Below, in pieces: positions 1-6,347 of a stretch of 39,853 bases of DNA; positions within the stretch are counted from its first letter, which is position 1; each line of letters opens with the position of its first letter. A model generated the notes under the pieces. It ran no database searches. It was not told the origin of the DNA and saw only the letters and a program-made list of their open reading frames with translations. The translations under genes and the position numbers were made by a program. The stretch comes from a virus. The stretch covers positions 1 through 39,853 of IMG/VR virus record IMGVR_UViG_3300045241_000086. One strand, 5' to 3'.

Positions 1-674
1 CTCGAGCTGATGCACCGCGACTTGGGACTTTGGTTGAAGGCGGGTGCGGCCCTTTGGTAGCCCGAGTTGAAAAGCGGCTATCAGGCCGGCCGTCGGGGGT
101 AGACCATCGCACACGCACTGGGAACCCGAAGGAACCTGCACCGTTCTATGGAGATGCTTGGGGGGAACCTTTAGGAGGGGGGTCAAAGTGCGCTCTTGAT
201 TCCGCTTTGACGCGAGAAGAAAGTCAAAGGCGCCACGTAGGAGGAGCCGGGGAAGAAGAGTGGACCAGACAGGTTCTCCTCGACGCGCTTTCGGTGTGCA
301 GTCCGGAGTGGGAGCGATACCTAGATGGTGGAGAACAACCTTCGTGGTGGAGGAAGAAGAAGCACCACAAGGCGCCCCTCCTACGCTCAATTCTTCCTCC
401 GGGGTGCCTTTCACTGGAAGAAGCGCTGAGCAGGTTGGAGAGGGTACGCCCGAACGGCGACGAGTGGAGAGCGTTCTGCCCGGTTCACGAAACTCATCAT
501 CGAACGTTGGTTATTTCTAGGAGCGAGATGTTCCCCGGTGAAGGTTGGTTCTATTGCTATGTCGGTTGTACTCATTCCCAGATTAGGGAGAAGCTGCTAC
601 AGATGCGCCCGCTTCTTGGTGGGGATGGCAACAGGGAGCCGAACGCTCCCCGAGCGTTTGGCGACACCGAATGA
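1..674 (+). CDS. CHC2-type zinc-finger (DnaG primase-like) protein, 5' partial
   Basis: The frame is open from the window edge, so the true start may lie outside; an in-frame TTG sits at 30. Counting from that TTG, residues 150-180 carry C-P-x-H, about 22 residues, then C-x3-C (C150, H153, C176, C180). The intervening segment is typical of the CHC2 zinc-binding fold of DnaG-type primases, which contacts single-stranded template DNA. No TOPRIM or polymerase domain follows, because the frame stops 34 residues after the last cysteine. It is either a stand-alone zinc-binding subunit or the tail of a larger upstream protein. The first 130 residues are low-complexity and may not be translated. The last codons overlap the next gene (ATGA). 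Its final 20 codons share a 16-bp DNA match with the end of the gene at 6514-6687. Confidence 0.6.
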   Translation, partial: RADAPRLGTLVEGGCGPLVARVEKRLSGRPSGVDHRTRTGNPKEPAPFYGDAWGEPLGGGSKCALDSALTREESQRRHVGGAGEEEWTRQVLLDALSVCSPEWERYLDGGEQPSWWRKKKHHKAPLLRSILPPGCLSLEEALSRLERVRPNGDEWRAFCPVHETHHRTLVISRSEMFPGEGWFYCYVGCTHSQIREKLLQMRPLLGGDGNREPNAPRAFGDTE

Positions 675-841
675 GTTTGCCTGTGGATAGGTCGTTGCAT
701 CCTGGTTCGTGGGAGGTGCGGTTCATCGAAGCCACCGCAGAGCTTTTGCAGAAGGGCTGGACTCTTGATGAGTTGCGGGGTTTGGTGACGGATGTGTGGG
801 ACGCGGAACAGATCTTCTCGGACGAGGCAGAGGCGTCATGA
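671..841 (+). CDS. small acidic hypothetical protein (56 aa)
   Basis: The ATG at 671 overlaps the TGA of the upstream zinc-finger gene (ATGA), which implies translational coupling. The 56-residue product is acidic and mostly helical, with a central LLQKGWTLDELRGL segment and an acidic C-terminus. I do not recognise a family. Its own stop overlaps the next ATG (838) in the same ATGA manner. This continuous coupling is the main reason to accept it as a gene. Confidence 0.55.
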   Translation: MSLPVDRSLHPGSWEVRFIEATAELLQKGWTLDELRGLVTDVWDAEQIFSDEAEAS

Positions 842-1038
842 GCACCACGGAACTTGTGGATGTGTGCGAGGAGTATTCGCGCCGCCTGCGTGCTCTCGAG
901 TTTGACCGCGAAGTGCTGAGGAATGAGCGCCAACGCTTACAGACACGGGTGGCCGTGATGGAAAGCTTCATCCGTGAGAAGGGCGGCAAGGTTGACGACG
1001 CGCTCCAGGCTTGGGCGGACAAGGGATACGGGCTGTGA
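838..1038 (+). CDS. small coiled-coil protein (66 aa)
   Basis: I chose the ATG at 838 rather than an upstream in-frame ATG at 796 because it overlaps the previous stop (ATGA) and has GAGG-type purines about 10 bases upstream. The 66-residue product is a nearly uninterrupted charged helix. It has heptad-like leucine and valine spacing from residue 10 to 50 (RRLRALEFDREVLRNERQRL), so a coiled-coil dimer is likely. No enzymatic motif is visible. Such small coiled-coil proteins are common in actinophage early regions, but the role is unknown. Confidence 0.6.
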   Translation: MSTTELVDVCEEYSRRLRALEFDREVLRNERQRLQTRVAVMESFIREKGGKVDDALQAWADKGYGL

Positions 1039-1108
1039 GCGTCCTGGAAACAGGTTCTGGGGTGGTGTATGTGGAGGTTATGGCTCTCCTCTACACCGGG
1101 GGGTTGTC

Positions 1109-2347
1109 ATGACATCGTTGCCGGAGCCGGTGCAAGGGCCTAATGGTCTGGGTCGCCTGCCCGGCTCCGAGAGCGATGGCTTCACGGAGGCGGCGGACGG
1201 TGTGATTATCCGTCCCATGCTCACACTCCTTGACGCGGTTGATTTCTTCTGCTCTCGCGGCCTGGCAGAGAAGACGCGTAACGATTACCGCCGCCTGCTC
1301 CACCGCTTCAACAAGGACTTCCCGCCCCACATGGACGTGGTGAAGGTTGAGGAGGAGGACATCCTCCGTTACCTCGGCACCCGCCGGCACCTTTCGAGGG
1401 GCACCCAGGCGTGGGAGGAGTCCGTTCTTTCGAGCTTCTTCGACTGGTTGCATAAGAGCCGGAAGATCAAGACGAACCCGATGGTGTACGTGCCCCGGAC
1501 GAAGCGCGTCGACGGGGAATCACTGGACCTGAAGACCGTTTCGAGCCATGAGGTTGGGCTGATGATGGAAGCCGCCGAGACCTGGTCTGAGCGCTTGTGC
1601 TTCGCTGTCCTGGCGTATCTCGGCCCTCGTCGTGGCGGGGCAGCGCGACTGCGCCTCCGCGACTACGAGCGTAGAGCGAACAGACGCCTGAGGTTCTACG
1701 AGAAGGGCGGCAAGGTGATCTGGAAGCCCGTCCCGTACGAGCTCGCCCTGATCCTCGAGGAGGCTTTGAAGGCCGGGGTCATCACCGACCCGAAGTTCTA
1801 CCTAGACGCCTACCCGGATGGTGTGCCTGACGGTTTGTTTTATCTGGTGCCGCCGGAGTGGCGGCTACAACGGCAGGACCGCGACGACCGGGTGATCTGG
1901 CGGATAGTGACCAAGGTTGCGAAGCGGGCTGGTGTGGACGCGCATACTCATTCGATCCGGGCTGCGTTCGCGGACTTCTGCCTTGACAGCGGCATGGACG
2001 GCAAGGCCCTCCAGTTGCTGATGGGCCACAAGAACCCGTCCACTACAGAGCGGTACACGAGGCGTTACGACCAGCAGCGCCGGATGGAGGGAGTGCTCGG
2101 GTTGTCCTGGGATGCTGTCATTGCCGACAACAAACGGGAACGCGGTTTGGCTCAACCATCAGGGTCCACGTTAGATGAGTCTTACGGAGTGGGGGCGGGA
2201 GGATTCGAACCTCCGGAGGATGAGCCTCGTGGAGAACAGGGGGCTGGAACCCAACGGAGCGGGTCGGATGATCTAACAGCCCCGGTTTTTGACCCTATCG
2301 ACGAGCTTGTAAGCCGGATGAAGCACACCGAGAGGGACCGGTCGTGA
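1109..2347 (+). CDS. int: tyrosine-family site-specific integrase
   Basis: This is a 412-residue tyrosine recombinase that would integrate and excise the phage at attP/attB. I start it at the ATG at 1109; the frame is open further upstream but that part is low-complexity and overlaps the previous gene. An N-terminal SAM-like core-binding domain spans about residues 37-130 (LAEKTRNDYRRLLHRF). The catalytic domain shows Arg in GPRRGG (R174/R175), Lys in the beta-hairpin YEKGGK (K199/K202), HSIR (H281, R284), GH (H307) and the nucleophile Y316 in TERYTR. The C-terminal extension after residue 360 reads GVGAGGFEPP, which is the typical in-frame reading of a tRNA 3' end on the opposite strand. The probable attP therefore lies inside the gene. 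Its stop overlaps the next start (GTGA). Confidence 0.93.
   Translation: MTSLPEPVQGPNGLGRLPGSESDGFTEAADGVIIRPMLTLLDAVDFFCSRGLAEKTRNDYRRLLHRFNKDFPPHMDVVKVEEEDILRYLGTRRHLSRGTQAWEESVLSSFFDWLHKSRKIKTNPMVYVPRTKRVDGESLDLKTVSSHEVGLMMEAAETWSERLCFAVLAYLGPRRGGAARLRLRDYERRANRRLRFYEKGGKVIWKPVPYELALILEEALKAGVITDPKFYLDAYPDGVPDGLFYLVPPEWRLQRQDRDDRVIWRIVTKVAKRAGVDAHTHSIRAAFADFCLDSGMDGKALQLLMGHKNPSTTERYTRRYDQQRRMEGVLGLSWDAVIADNKRERGLAQPSGSTLDESYGVGAGGFEPPEDEPRGEQGAGTQRSGSDDLTAPVFDPIDELVSRMKHTERDRS
2190..2222 (-). other. attP: probable attP core: 3' part of a host tRNA gene embedded in int
   Basis: Read on the minus strand, this stretch gives a T-arm, GGAGG TTCGAAT CCTCC, with a perfect 5-bp stem and canonical TTCGAAT loop. 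It is followed directly by CGCCCCC and A, which look like the 3' acceptor strand and discriminator base. The matching 5' acceptor strand (GGGGGCG) is not found within 100 bases, so this is a tRNA 3' fragment and not a complete tRNA gene. Phages that integrate into tRNA genes carry exactly such a fragment at attP so that the tRNA is rebuilt. The tRNA identity cannot be decided from the piece present. Confidence 0.7.
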
Positions 2348-2658
2348 GCGGCTGGGTTTACCTCATCGACGACGGTGCCTACTCGTACAAGATCGGCTAC
2401 GCCCGCGACCCTGAGAAGCGTCTGAAGCTGCTCCAGTGCGGCCACCCCGACCAGTTGCGGATCGCCGCTGTGGTCGAGGGGACCAAGCGGACGGAGCGCG
2501 AACTTCACGAGCTTTTCTCCGGTGACCGTCTGCGCGGCGAGTGGTTTCGTAAGAGCCGCGAGATCGACGGCTACTTCGAGGAGCACGGTTTCAACTGCGT
2601 CTGTGGCAAGGGCGTGGATGCGGAGTGCTTCATCCACGGAGAGGGACCGCCGTGGTGA
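2344..2658 (+). CDS. GIY-YIG-like (T5orf172/MUG113) family protein
   Basis: This 104-residue product starts at GTG 2344, overlapping the integrase stop. The N-terminal pattern VYLIDD...YKIGYARDPEKRL with ELHELFSGDRLRGEWF matches the MUG113/T5orf172 branch of the GIY-YIG nuclease superfamily. The first two strands carry the GIY and YIG equivalents (VYLI and YKIGYA), the Arg is in EKRL, and a conserved Glu lies in TERELHELF. The family is frequent in phages, where members are nuclease-like, but function is rarely proven. The C-terminus (residues 84-104) adds Cys and His residues (CVCGKG, ECFIHG) that could bind zinc. Co-translation with int could mean a role around integration or mobility; this is only positional inference. 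Confidence 0.75.
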   Translation: MSGWVYLIDDGAYSYKIGYARDPEKRLKLLQCGHPDQLRIAAVVEGTKRTERELHELFSGDRLRGEWFRKSREIDGYFEEHGFNCVCGKGVDAECFIHGEGPPW

Positions 2659-2692
2659 ATCAAAAGTCCGTGCTGTCTACCGAGGAGACAGA

Positions 2693-3124
2693 ATGAAAAT
2701 GCTGACAGTTGGTTTCATCCTGGGTTTACTTCTCCTGGCCGGGACAGGCCACGCCGGGGTTGAGAGTCTCTACAGGCCGTTGACGCAGATGCAGCGGGTG
2801 ATGGGGATGCGTGTCGCGAAGCATCCGCCTGCCGTTCACTGGTACCAGCAGGTCAAGTGGGGTTATCAGCACCCGCCGCACAAGCGTCAGTGGTTGTGCA
2901 TCCACCACTTCGAGGGTTCCTGGTCCGACCCGAACGCTCCCTACTACGGGGGACTCCAGGCTGACCTGACGTTCCAGCGCACCTACGCGGGCTACTTGCT
3001 GTCCACGAAGGGCACGGCGGATCATTGGACACCTTTGGAGCAGATGTGGATGGCTGAGCGAGCCCACCGCAGCCGAGGTTTCTATCCCTGGCCCAATACT
3101 GCGCGTTACTGCGGGCTCATCTAG
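2693..3124 (+). CDS. secreted Rpf-like (resuscitation-promoting factor) transglycosylase
   Basis: I start at the ATG at 2693, which has GAGGAGA about 8 bases upstream and is followed at once by a signal peptide (MKMLTVGFILGLLLLAGTG, cleavage near AGTGHAG). The frame is open further upstream but overlaps the previous gene. The mature part, residues 65-143, has the fold signature of small lytic transglycosylases of the Rpf type: CIHHFEGSW with the likely catalytic Glu, YYGGLQADLTFQRTY, GTADHWTPLEQMWMAERA, and a closing FYPWPNTARYCGL. These enzymes cleave peptidoglycan glycan strands outside the cell. The C-terminal wording is close to that of chromosomal Thermoleophilia proteins, so acquisition from the host is likely. 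It sits just after int, away from the lysis cassette. Confidence 0.85.
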   Translation: MKMLTVGFILGLLLLAGTGHAGVESLYRPLTQMQRVMGMRVAKHPPAVHWYQQVKWGYQHPPHKRQWLCIHHFEGSWSDPNAPYYGGLQADLTFQRTYAGYLLSTKGTADHWTPLEQMWMAERAHRSRGFYPWPNTARYCGLI

Positions 3125-3390
3125 TGGGTGGTTCTCGTCAACCCACACCACTTTCCTCTACCGAGTTTGAGCGTCTGTGCGCTCTGTTCCCGCCGGACAC
3201 GGTTCTGCCTCGTAAGCAGATGGCTGCGCTGATGGCAAACAACACGCCTGCTGTGGCGCGTAAGTGGCTCGATGAGAAAGGTCTGCTCGATTCGCAGGTG
3301 TCGCCCTACGTCCATGCGGGGTGTGCGGATCATCCCGGCGAGATCGAGTGGCCGGACAGTGGTTGCGCGGAATGCAGGGCCGAGCCGTGA
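3124..3390 (+). CDS. small hypothetical protein with helix-turn-helix-like middle (88 aa)
   Basis: The GTG at 3124 overlaps the TAG of the Rpf-like gene. The product has a middle segment (FPPDTVLPRKQMAALMANNTPAVARKWLDEKGLL) that could be a winged or simple helix-turn-helix, and a C-terminal C-x2-H plus C-x2-C pattern (AGCADHP...SGCAECR) that may bind zinc. The start codon is in a 6-bp hairpin (GTGGGT 3124-3129 with ACCCAC 3141-3146). The N-terminal peptide GSRQPTPL is shared with the next protein through a 22-bp direct DNA repeat. I cannot assign a function; a small regulator is possible. Confidence 0.6.
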   Translation: MGGSRQPTPLSSTEFERLCALFPPDTVLPRKQMAALMANNTPAVARKWLDEKGLLDSQVSPYVHAGCADHPGEIEWPDSGCAECRAEP

Positions 3391-3554
3391 GTGGTTCTCG
3401 TCAACCCACACCCCTACCGGGCTACATTCGGGGCGGCGTGGATGCGATCAAAGCGAAAGGGCTCTGCGGAGAAGTGTCACCGGACGGCAACCGGGTCTGC
3501 ATCCTGGACGCTGGCCATGCCGAGCCGCATCCTTGGGAGTCTCGTCAACCCACA
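3128..3554 (+). repeat. direct repeats at gene starts, three copies
   Basis: A 22-bp sequence at 3128-3149 recurs exactly at 3391-3412; its central part is TTCTCGTCAACCCACACC. A shorter 15-bp copy (TCTCGTCAACCCACA) is at 3540-3554. The first two copies begin a few bases after a start codon (GTG 3124 and GTG 3387) and encode the same peptide, GSRQPTP. The third lies inside the second gene, in the same codon phase. Local duplication or a start-associated regulatory element are both possible. Confidence 0.75.
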
Positions 3555-3824
3555 GAAGAAGAAGTGCGGACACTGCGTCGCAGGGCTGAGGGGAAGGCGT
3601 TTCCCTGGGATACGGAGACGTGTCTCGCAATCGCAGATTCGTGGCTGGCTCAGAGAGACGTAGTAGAAGCACTGAAAGAAGGGTTGCGCGACTACTGGAC
3701 GACCTACCACGATGAACACTGCACCGATAACTGGCCGCACGCTGGGTACTGCCACTATCCATCCCCGGCGGTTCTGCGTGAGGTGGCTGCTGTGGTTTCT
3801 GGGACACCGGAGGCGAAGCCGTGA
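3387..3824 (+). CDS. hypothetical protein, Cys/His-containing (145 aa)
   Basis: It starts at GTG 3387, overlapping the previous TGA (GTGA). Residues 1-10 repeat the N-terminus of the preceding protein, and a second partial copy of the motif (ESRQPTEEE) lies near residue 51. Visible pieces are a CGEVSPDGNRVCILDAGHAEPH segment resembling small phage domains with paired Cys and His, and a C-terminal HCTDNWPHAGYCHYPSP segment with further Cys and His residues. Two zinc sites are plausible. The last ten codons contain a 20-bp sequence repeated at the end of the next gene. Family not recognised. Confidence 0.6.
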   Translation: MSGSRQPTPLPGYIRGGVDAIKAKGLCGEVSPDGNRVCILDAGHAEPHPWESRQPTEEEVRTLRRRAEGKAFPWDTETCLAIADSWLAQRDVVEALKEGLRDYWTTYHDEHCTDNWPHAGYCHYPSPAVLREVAAVVSGTPEAKP

Positions 3825-4072
3825 GAGACGACGGCTACAAAGACGACGGTCTGGGAGACGAGCGGGGCAGGATCGCACGCGACCTCTTGACCCAGGCGCG
3901 GACCGTCCTTCGGGGTATGCAGAACCTCCCGTCCCCGTCGCCGGTAGATCCCGTCTTCGAGGAGAACGTTCAGCGGCGGGCTTCGAGTATCGGCTACATC
4001 GGTTTGGCGCTCAAGACCCTGGCCGGTGGGGCTGTGGTTTCTGGGACACCACCACCAGAGGAACACGAATGA
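3821..4072 (+). CDS. small hypothetical protein (83 aa)
   Basis: The GTG at 3821 overlaps the previous stop and is preceded by GGAGG within the repeated junction sequence. The product is acidic at the N-terminus (DDGYKDDGLGDERG), then helical (RIARDLLTQARTVLRGMQNL and FEENVQRRASSIGYIGLALKTL). It ends with the tail VSGTPPPEEHE that is shared with the upstream protein. No family recognised; a small helical dimer is a guess. Confidence 0.55.
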   Translation: MRDDGYKDDGLGDERGRIARDLLTQARTVLRGMQNLPSPSPVDPVFEENVQRRASSIGYIGLALKTLAGGAVVSGTPPPEEHE

Positions 4073-4179
4073 GATACCGCAGGCTGATCTGCCGGTTCGC
4101 CGGACATCGCTGGGAGCCTCGTGGCTACCAAGGCCCGAATCGCTCGTCTGTCTGTATGCGTTGCGGGAGACCGCGATGA
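4069..4179 (+). CDS. small zinc-ribbon-like protein (36 aa)
   Basis: The ATG at 4069 overlaps the previous stop (ATGA) with AGAGGA upstream. The 36 residues contain CRFAGHRWEP followed by VCMRCGRPR, giving a C-x4-H and C-x2-C arrangement like the very small phage proteins of the DUF1660 type (CxxxGHxW ... CxRCG). This supports one bound zinc ion. Function is unknown in that family. Its stop overlaps the next ATG. Confidence 0.6.
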   Translation: MRYRRLICRFAGHRWEPRGYQGPNRSSVCMRCGRPR

Positions 4180-4373
4180 CCATAGCCGTCCTTACCGAGG
4201 CATCAGACCATGGCGTTTTCACCTACTCGTGTCCGGCCACCCAACTTGTCGGTCGATACGGCTCGCTGGTCATGTGGCCGCGCTCCGAGAGACCGATCCG
4301 CGTGCCGTATGCGTGGTGCTATTCGCTCCACTTCGAGGAGTTGGGTGGGACACCACCAGAAGGAGAGACATGA
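4176..4373 (+). CDS. small hypothetical protein (65 aa)
   Basis: It starts at ATG 4176 (ATGA overlap). The product is rich in aromatic residues and likely beta-structured (GVFTYSCPATQLVGRYGSLVMW, IRVPYAWCYSLHFEEL). It ends in GGTPPEGET, encoded by the same junction repeat as its neighbours. The repeat supplies an AAGGAGA ribosome site for the next gene. No family recognised. Confidence 0.5.
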   Translation: MTIAVLTEASDHGVFTYSCPATQLVGRYGSLVMWPRSERPIRVPYAWCYSLHFEELGGTPPEGET

Positions 4374-4537
4374 GCATCGAGAATGGGATCGAGGGTTGCT
4401 ATTGCGAACCGCGCCCGATCGCTGCGTCTGCGTTGGAGGCGGCGAACCGGATCATCCACGGCGACGGCACAGAGAACGATTCGCAGCTTGTGGCCGGTGT
4501 GTTGATCCAGTTGGTGGACGAGGTAGTGAAGTCGTAG
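4370..4537 (+). CDS. small hypothetical protein (55 aa)
   Basis: The ATG at 4370 overlaps the previous stop and has a good Shine-Dalgarno (AAGGAGA, 6 bases away). The 55-residue product contains a CYCEPRP segment, then two short amphipathic helices (ASALEAANRIIHG and SQLVAGVLIQLVDEVV). It is followed directly, with no gap, by the gene at 4538. Family unknown. Confidence 0.5.
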   Translation: MSIENGIEGCYCEPRPIAASALEAANRIIHGDGTENDSQLVAGVLIQLVDEVVKS

Positions 4538-5239
4538 ATGGCCTCACCTTTCGATGATGGGCGCGTTGGGCTGATGGTGACGGATTGGAGCCTGACGATC
4601 CCTTATGCGAACGTCCCCGCCTATGCGACGGACTTGTTTTTGCCGGCGCACACCGTGCAGTTGACGGGTGGGATGTATGACTCGGTGAAGGGTTTGGCGG
4701 GGCAGCGTGGGACGAAGGTTCAGTGGTGGTGGGACGGCACACACGGACAATCTGGGACAGCGGTTGCTGATGCGATCCACGCGTCACTTACCGCGATCCC
4801 GCAGCACACCGGAGGGGTAGAAGTTGATCTTGAAGCCGGGGATGATGTGGTGCTTAAGAAGCTGCTTGGCGATTTCTATTTGAGGTTTCGGGCGCTTCGT
4901 CCTACGAGAGCTTTGGCTTTGAATGTGGTGCCGTTGAAGGGCCAGTTCCTGCCGCTCTCAGCGATGGCTTTCGATCCAAATGTCCATGTGCGAGTCCAGA
5001 CCTATTACGGCGGCGAGATGCGTCCAGCGGACCCGGCTGAATGTGAAGCCGACATTGTGGACAGAGGTTTCCCCCGGGAGCGGTACTCGATTTGTTATTC
5101 GGCTAAGGCGCGGCGGCAGAAGGACGACTCGATCTTCTGCGACCTACCCGTGTTCTCTGATGGTGGGGCGTATGTGCGGAAGCTGAGGAAGGGCCAGATT
5201 TTCTCGTTGAACCTGATGCGGGAGGCGGGGCTGCTGTGA
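4538..5239 (+). CDS. possible TIM-barrel (glycosidase-like) protein (233 aa)
   Basis: It starts at ATG 4538 immediately after the previous TAG. I do not recognise a named family. The hydrophobic strands are spaced as in a (beta/alpha)8 barrel: GLMVTDWSL, VQLTGGMYD, KVQWWWDG, GVEVDLE, ALALNVVPL, VRVQTYYGG, YSICYSAK and IFSLNLM. Acidic residues at strand ends (DWS near residue 17, DLE near residue 98) are where glycosidase catalysts sit in GH18- and GH25-like folds. There is no signal peptide and no wall-binding domain, so action inside the cell or on the virion cannot be decided. It is the largest gene in this run of small ones. Confidence 0.4.
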   Translation: MASPFDDGRVGLMVTDWSLTIPYANVPAYATDLFLPAHTVQLTGGMYDSVKGLAGQRGTKVQWWWDGTHGQSGTAVADAIHASLTAIPQHTGGVEVDLEAGDDVVLKKLLGDFYLRFRALRPTRALALNVVPLKGQFLPLSAMAFDPNVHVRVQTYYGGEMRPADPAECEADIVDRGFPRERYSICYSAKARRQKDDSIFCDLPVFSDGGAYVRKLRKGQIFSLNLMREAGLL

Positions 5240-5364
5240 GTCGTTTACTGCGATGGGAGATGCGTTGGATAGCGCGCTTCATGCTTGCCTGTAATGAGGT
5301 TGGCTTCTGGCCGCGCATGAGCCGCGAGGAGTGGCTGTGGTGGCGTGAGAGGGCGCTTAGGTGA
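5236..5364 (+). CDS. tiny Arg/Trp-rich protein (42 aa)
   Basis: GTG 5236 overlaps the previous stop (GTGA), and its own stop overlaps GTG 5361. The 42 residues are basic and aromatic (SRLLRWEMRWIARFMLAC, EEWLWWRERALR), suggesting an amphipathic helix pair that might touch membrane or nucleic acid. No family recognised; support is mainly the double overlap. Confidence 0.45.
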   Translation: MSRLLRWEMRWIARFMLACNEVGFWPRMSREEWLWWRERALR

Positions 5365-5615
5365 CTGTGTGGCAGATGGACATGTCTTTTCGCGTCGACA
5401 CCGAAGACGAGGCTGAGCTGCTGGTTTGGCGTGAGCGGCTGACTGCGTGTGTGCATGACGCTGACGAGCATCCGAGGTTTAGAACGTTGGCTGAGTGGCT
5501 TGTGGTGGCGATGGGGGTTCCGCCGGCACCGTTCAACAACTCGCGTGGTGTCCCCGAAGCCGAGCATATGGGGAAGATCAGGGCGCCTCGTCGTGGGAAG
5601 GCTCCGGCCCAGTGA
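5361..5615 (+). CDS. small hypothetical protein (84 aa)
   Basis: It starts at GTG 5361 in a GTGA overlap. The product begins with a beta strand (TVWQMDMSFRVDTEDEAELLVW), then a helix, and has a Pro-rich basic tail (KIRAPRRGKAPAQ). No recognisable domain. The stop at 5613-5615 overlaps an ATG (TGATG) that opens a 31-codon frame to 5707, but the better candidate for the next gene starts at 5653. Confidence 0.5.
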   Translation: MTVWQMDMSFRVDTEDEAELLVWRERLTACVHDADEHPRFRTLAEWLVVAMGVPPAPFNNSRGVPEAEHMGKIRAPRRGKAPAQ

Positions 5616-5652
5616 TGTCAACAACTGGTCTCAGAATCCCTCCTGTGGCCCT

Positions 5653-5832
5653 ATGTCTGGACCTGCCCCCGATAAAGATTTGCTGCTTAGGCATGACGCC
5701 GCGATGAAAGTGATCCCTTTTCTGGCGCCGGAGCAGCGGGTTTCGCTTCTGGCTGCGGTTGTGGCTCCTTCCCCGTATTTCTGGTGGATGCTCGAGCGCG
5801 GCCGAAGGCTCGATGAGGAGGAGGCTGCTTGA
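5653..5832 (+). CDS. small hypothetical protein (59 aa)
   Basis: I chose the ATG at 5653. The frame is open upstream but has no usable start between there and the previous stop, and no strong Shine-Dalgarno is visible, so the start is uncertain. The product is helical (DLLLRHDAAMKVIPFLAPEQRVSLLAAVV) with an aromatic segment (YFWWMLERGRRLDEEEAA). Its stop overlaps the TTG start of the next gene. No family recognised. Confidence 0.45.
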   Translation: MSGPAPDKDLLLRHDAAMKVIPFLAPEQRVSLLAAVVAPSPYFWWMLERGRRLDEEEAA

Positions 5833-6347
5833 ACGGTCAGGCTGAACAGAAGATCGAGGGTTTGATCCGGGCTCACATCATGGCGTTGGGGGACGACCAG
5901 TCGACGGCGGGGTATGTGCCCGGCGGCCGTGGCTCGATCCAGTTTCAGAGGAGCGAGTTGTGGCGTGAGGGTGAGAAGCAGTTTCTGGAGCTGGAGCGGT
6001 GTTTTGAGGCGATGAAATACGGGTGGCCCGTGACGTTCGCTCACCTTCGGGCCCGCTACTACCAAACCCGCGAAACAACGAAAATGGTGGGCCGCCGGGG
6101 TAACCAGTGGATCGGCCTTGAACCCCATTGTCAAGTGACATCCATGACAGGAGGACCCCGAACAGACGTCAGCGGAGGGCACAGGAGCCACCGTAAGGCT
6201 TTGATAGTGGAACGGGTGACCGTGGAGTCATGGCCCCACTGGGTTCGCTTAGAACGCGTTTCAGAGGGTTTGGGGTTTGTTCACGCCCAGTTTCTTCGGG
6301 ACCGGATCGAGCCGTGTGTGCCGGCGAGCGTGTGGAAAGCCGCGTGA
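5829..6347 (+). CDS. hypothetical protein (172 aa)
   Basis: TTG 5829 overlaps the previous TGA (TTGA), the same coupling seen with ATG and GTG elsewhere. The N-terminal half is helical (EQKIEGLIRAHIMALGDDQ, WREGEKQFLELERCFEAMKYGWPVTFAHLRARYYQ). The segment around residues 55-85 could be a helix-turn-helix. The C-terminal half looks less ordered. I do not recognise it. Confidence 0.5.
   Translation: MNGQAEQKIEGLIRAHIMALGDDQSTAGYVPGGRGSIQFQRSELWREGEKQFLELERCFEAMKYGWPVTFAHLRARYYQTRETTKMVGRRGNQWIGLEPHCQVTSMTGGPRTDVSGGHRSHRKALIVERVTVESWPHWVRLERVSEGLGFVHAQFLRDRIEPCVPASVWKAA

Larger units (their letters stand above)
3789..4358 (+). repeat. repeats at gene ends, upstream of the next start
   Basis: The 20-mer GCTGTGGTTTCTGGGACACC occurs at 3789-3808 and exactly again at 4031-4050. 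The 13-mer TGGGACACCACCA occurs at 4042-4054 and 4346-4358. Each copy lies in the last codons of one gene, followed by a purine-rich ribosome site (GGAGG, AGAGGA or AAGGAGA) and then an overlapping ATGA or GTGA start. The encoded tail peptides are similar (VSGTPEAKP, VSGTPPPEEHE, GGTPPEGET). Related GACACC sequences end the genes at 674 and 6687. Confidence 0.7.

Noticed and set aside
974-1108. Longer integrase beginning at 974
   Set aside because: The extra 45 residues are low-complexity and overlap the 838-1038 gene; the ATG at 1109 begins just before a normal core-binding domain.
2190-2290. A complete tRNA gene on the minus strand
   Set aside because: Only the T-arm and 3' acceptor strand are present; no GGGGGCG 5' acceptor strand lies within 100 bases and the D-arm is missing.
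5615-5707. 31-codon frame with TGATG overlap
   Set aside because: The start overlap is attractive, but the product has no motif and it overlaps the longer frame at 5653-5832, which couples to the next gene.
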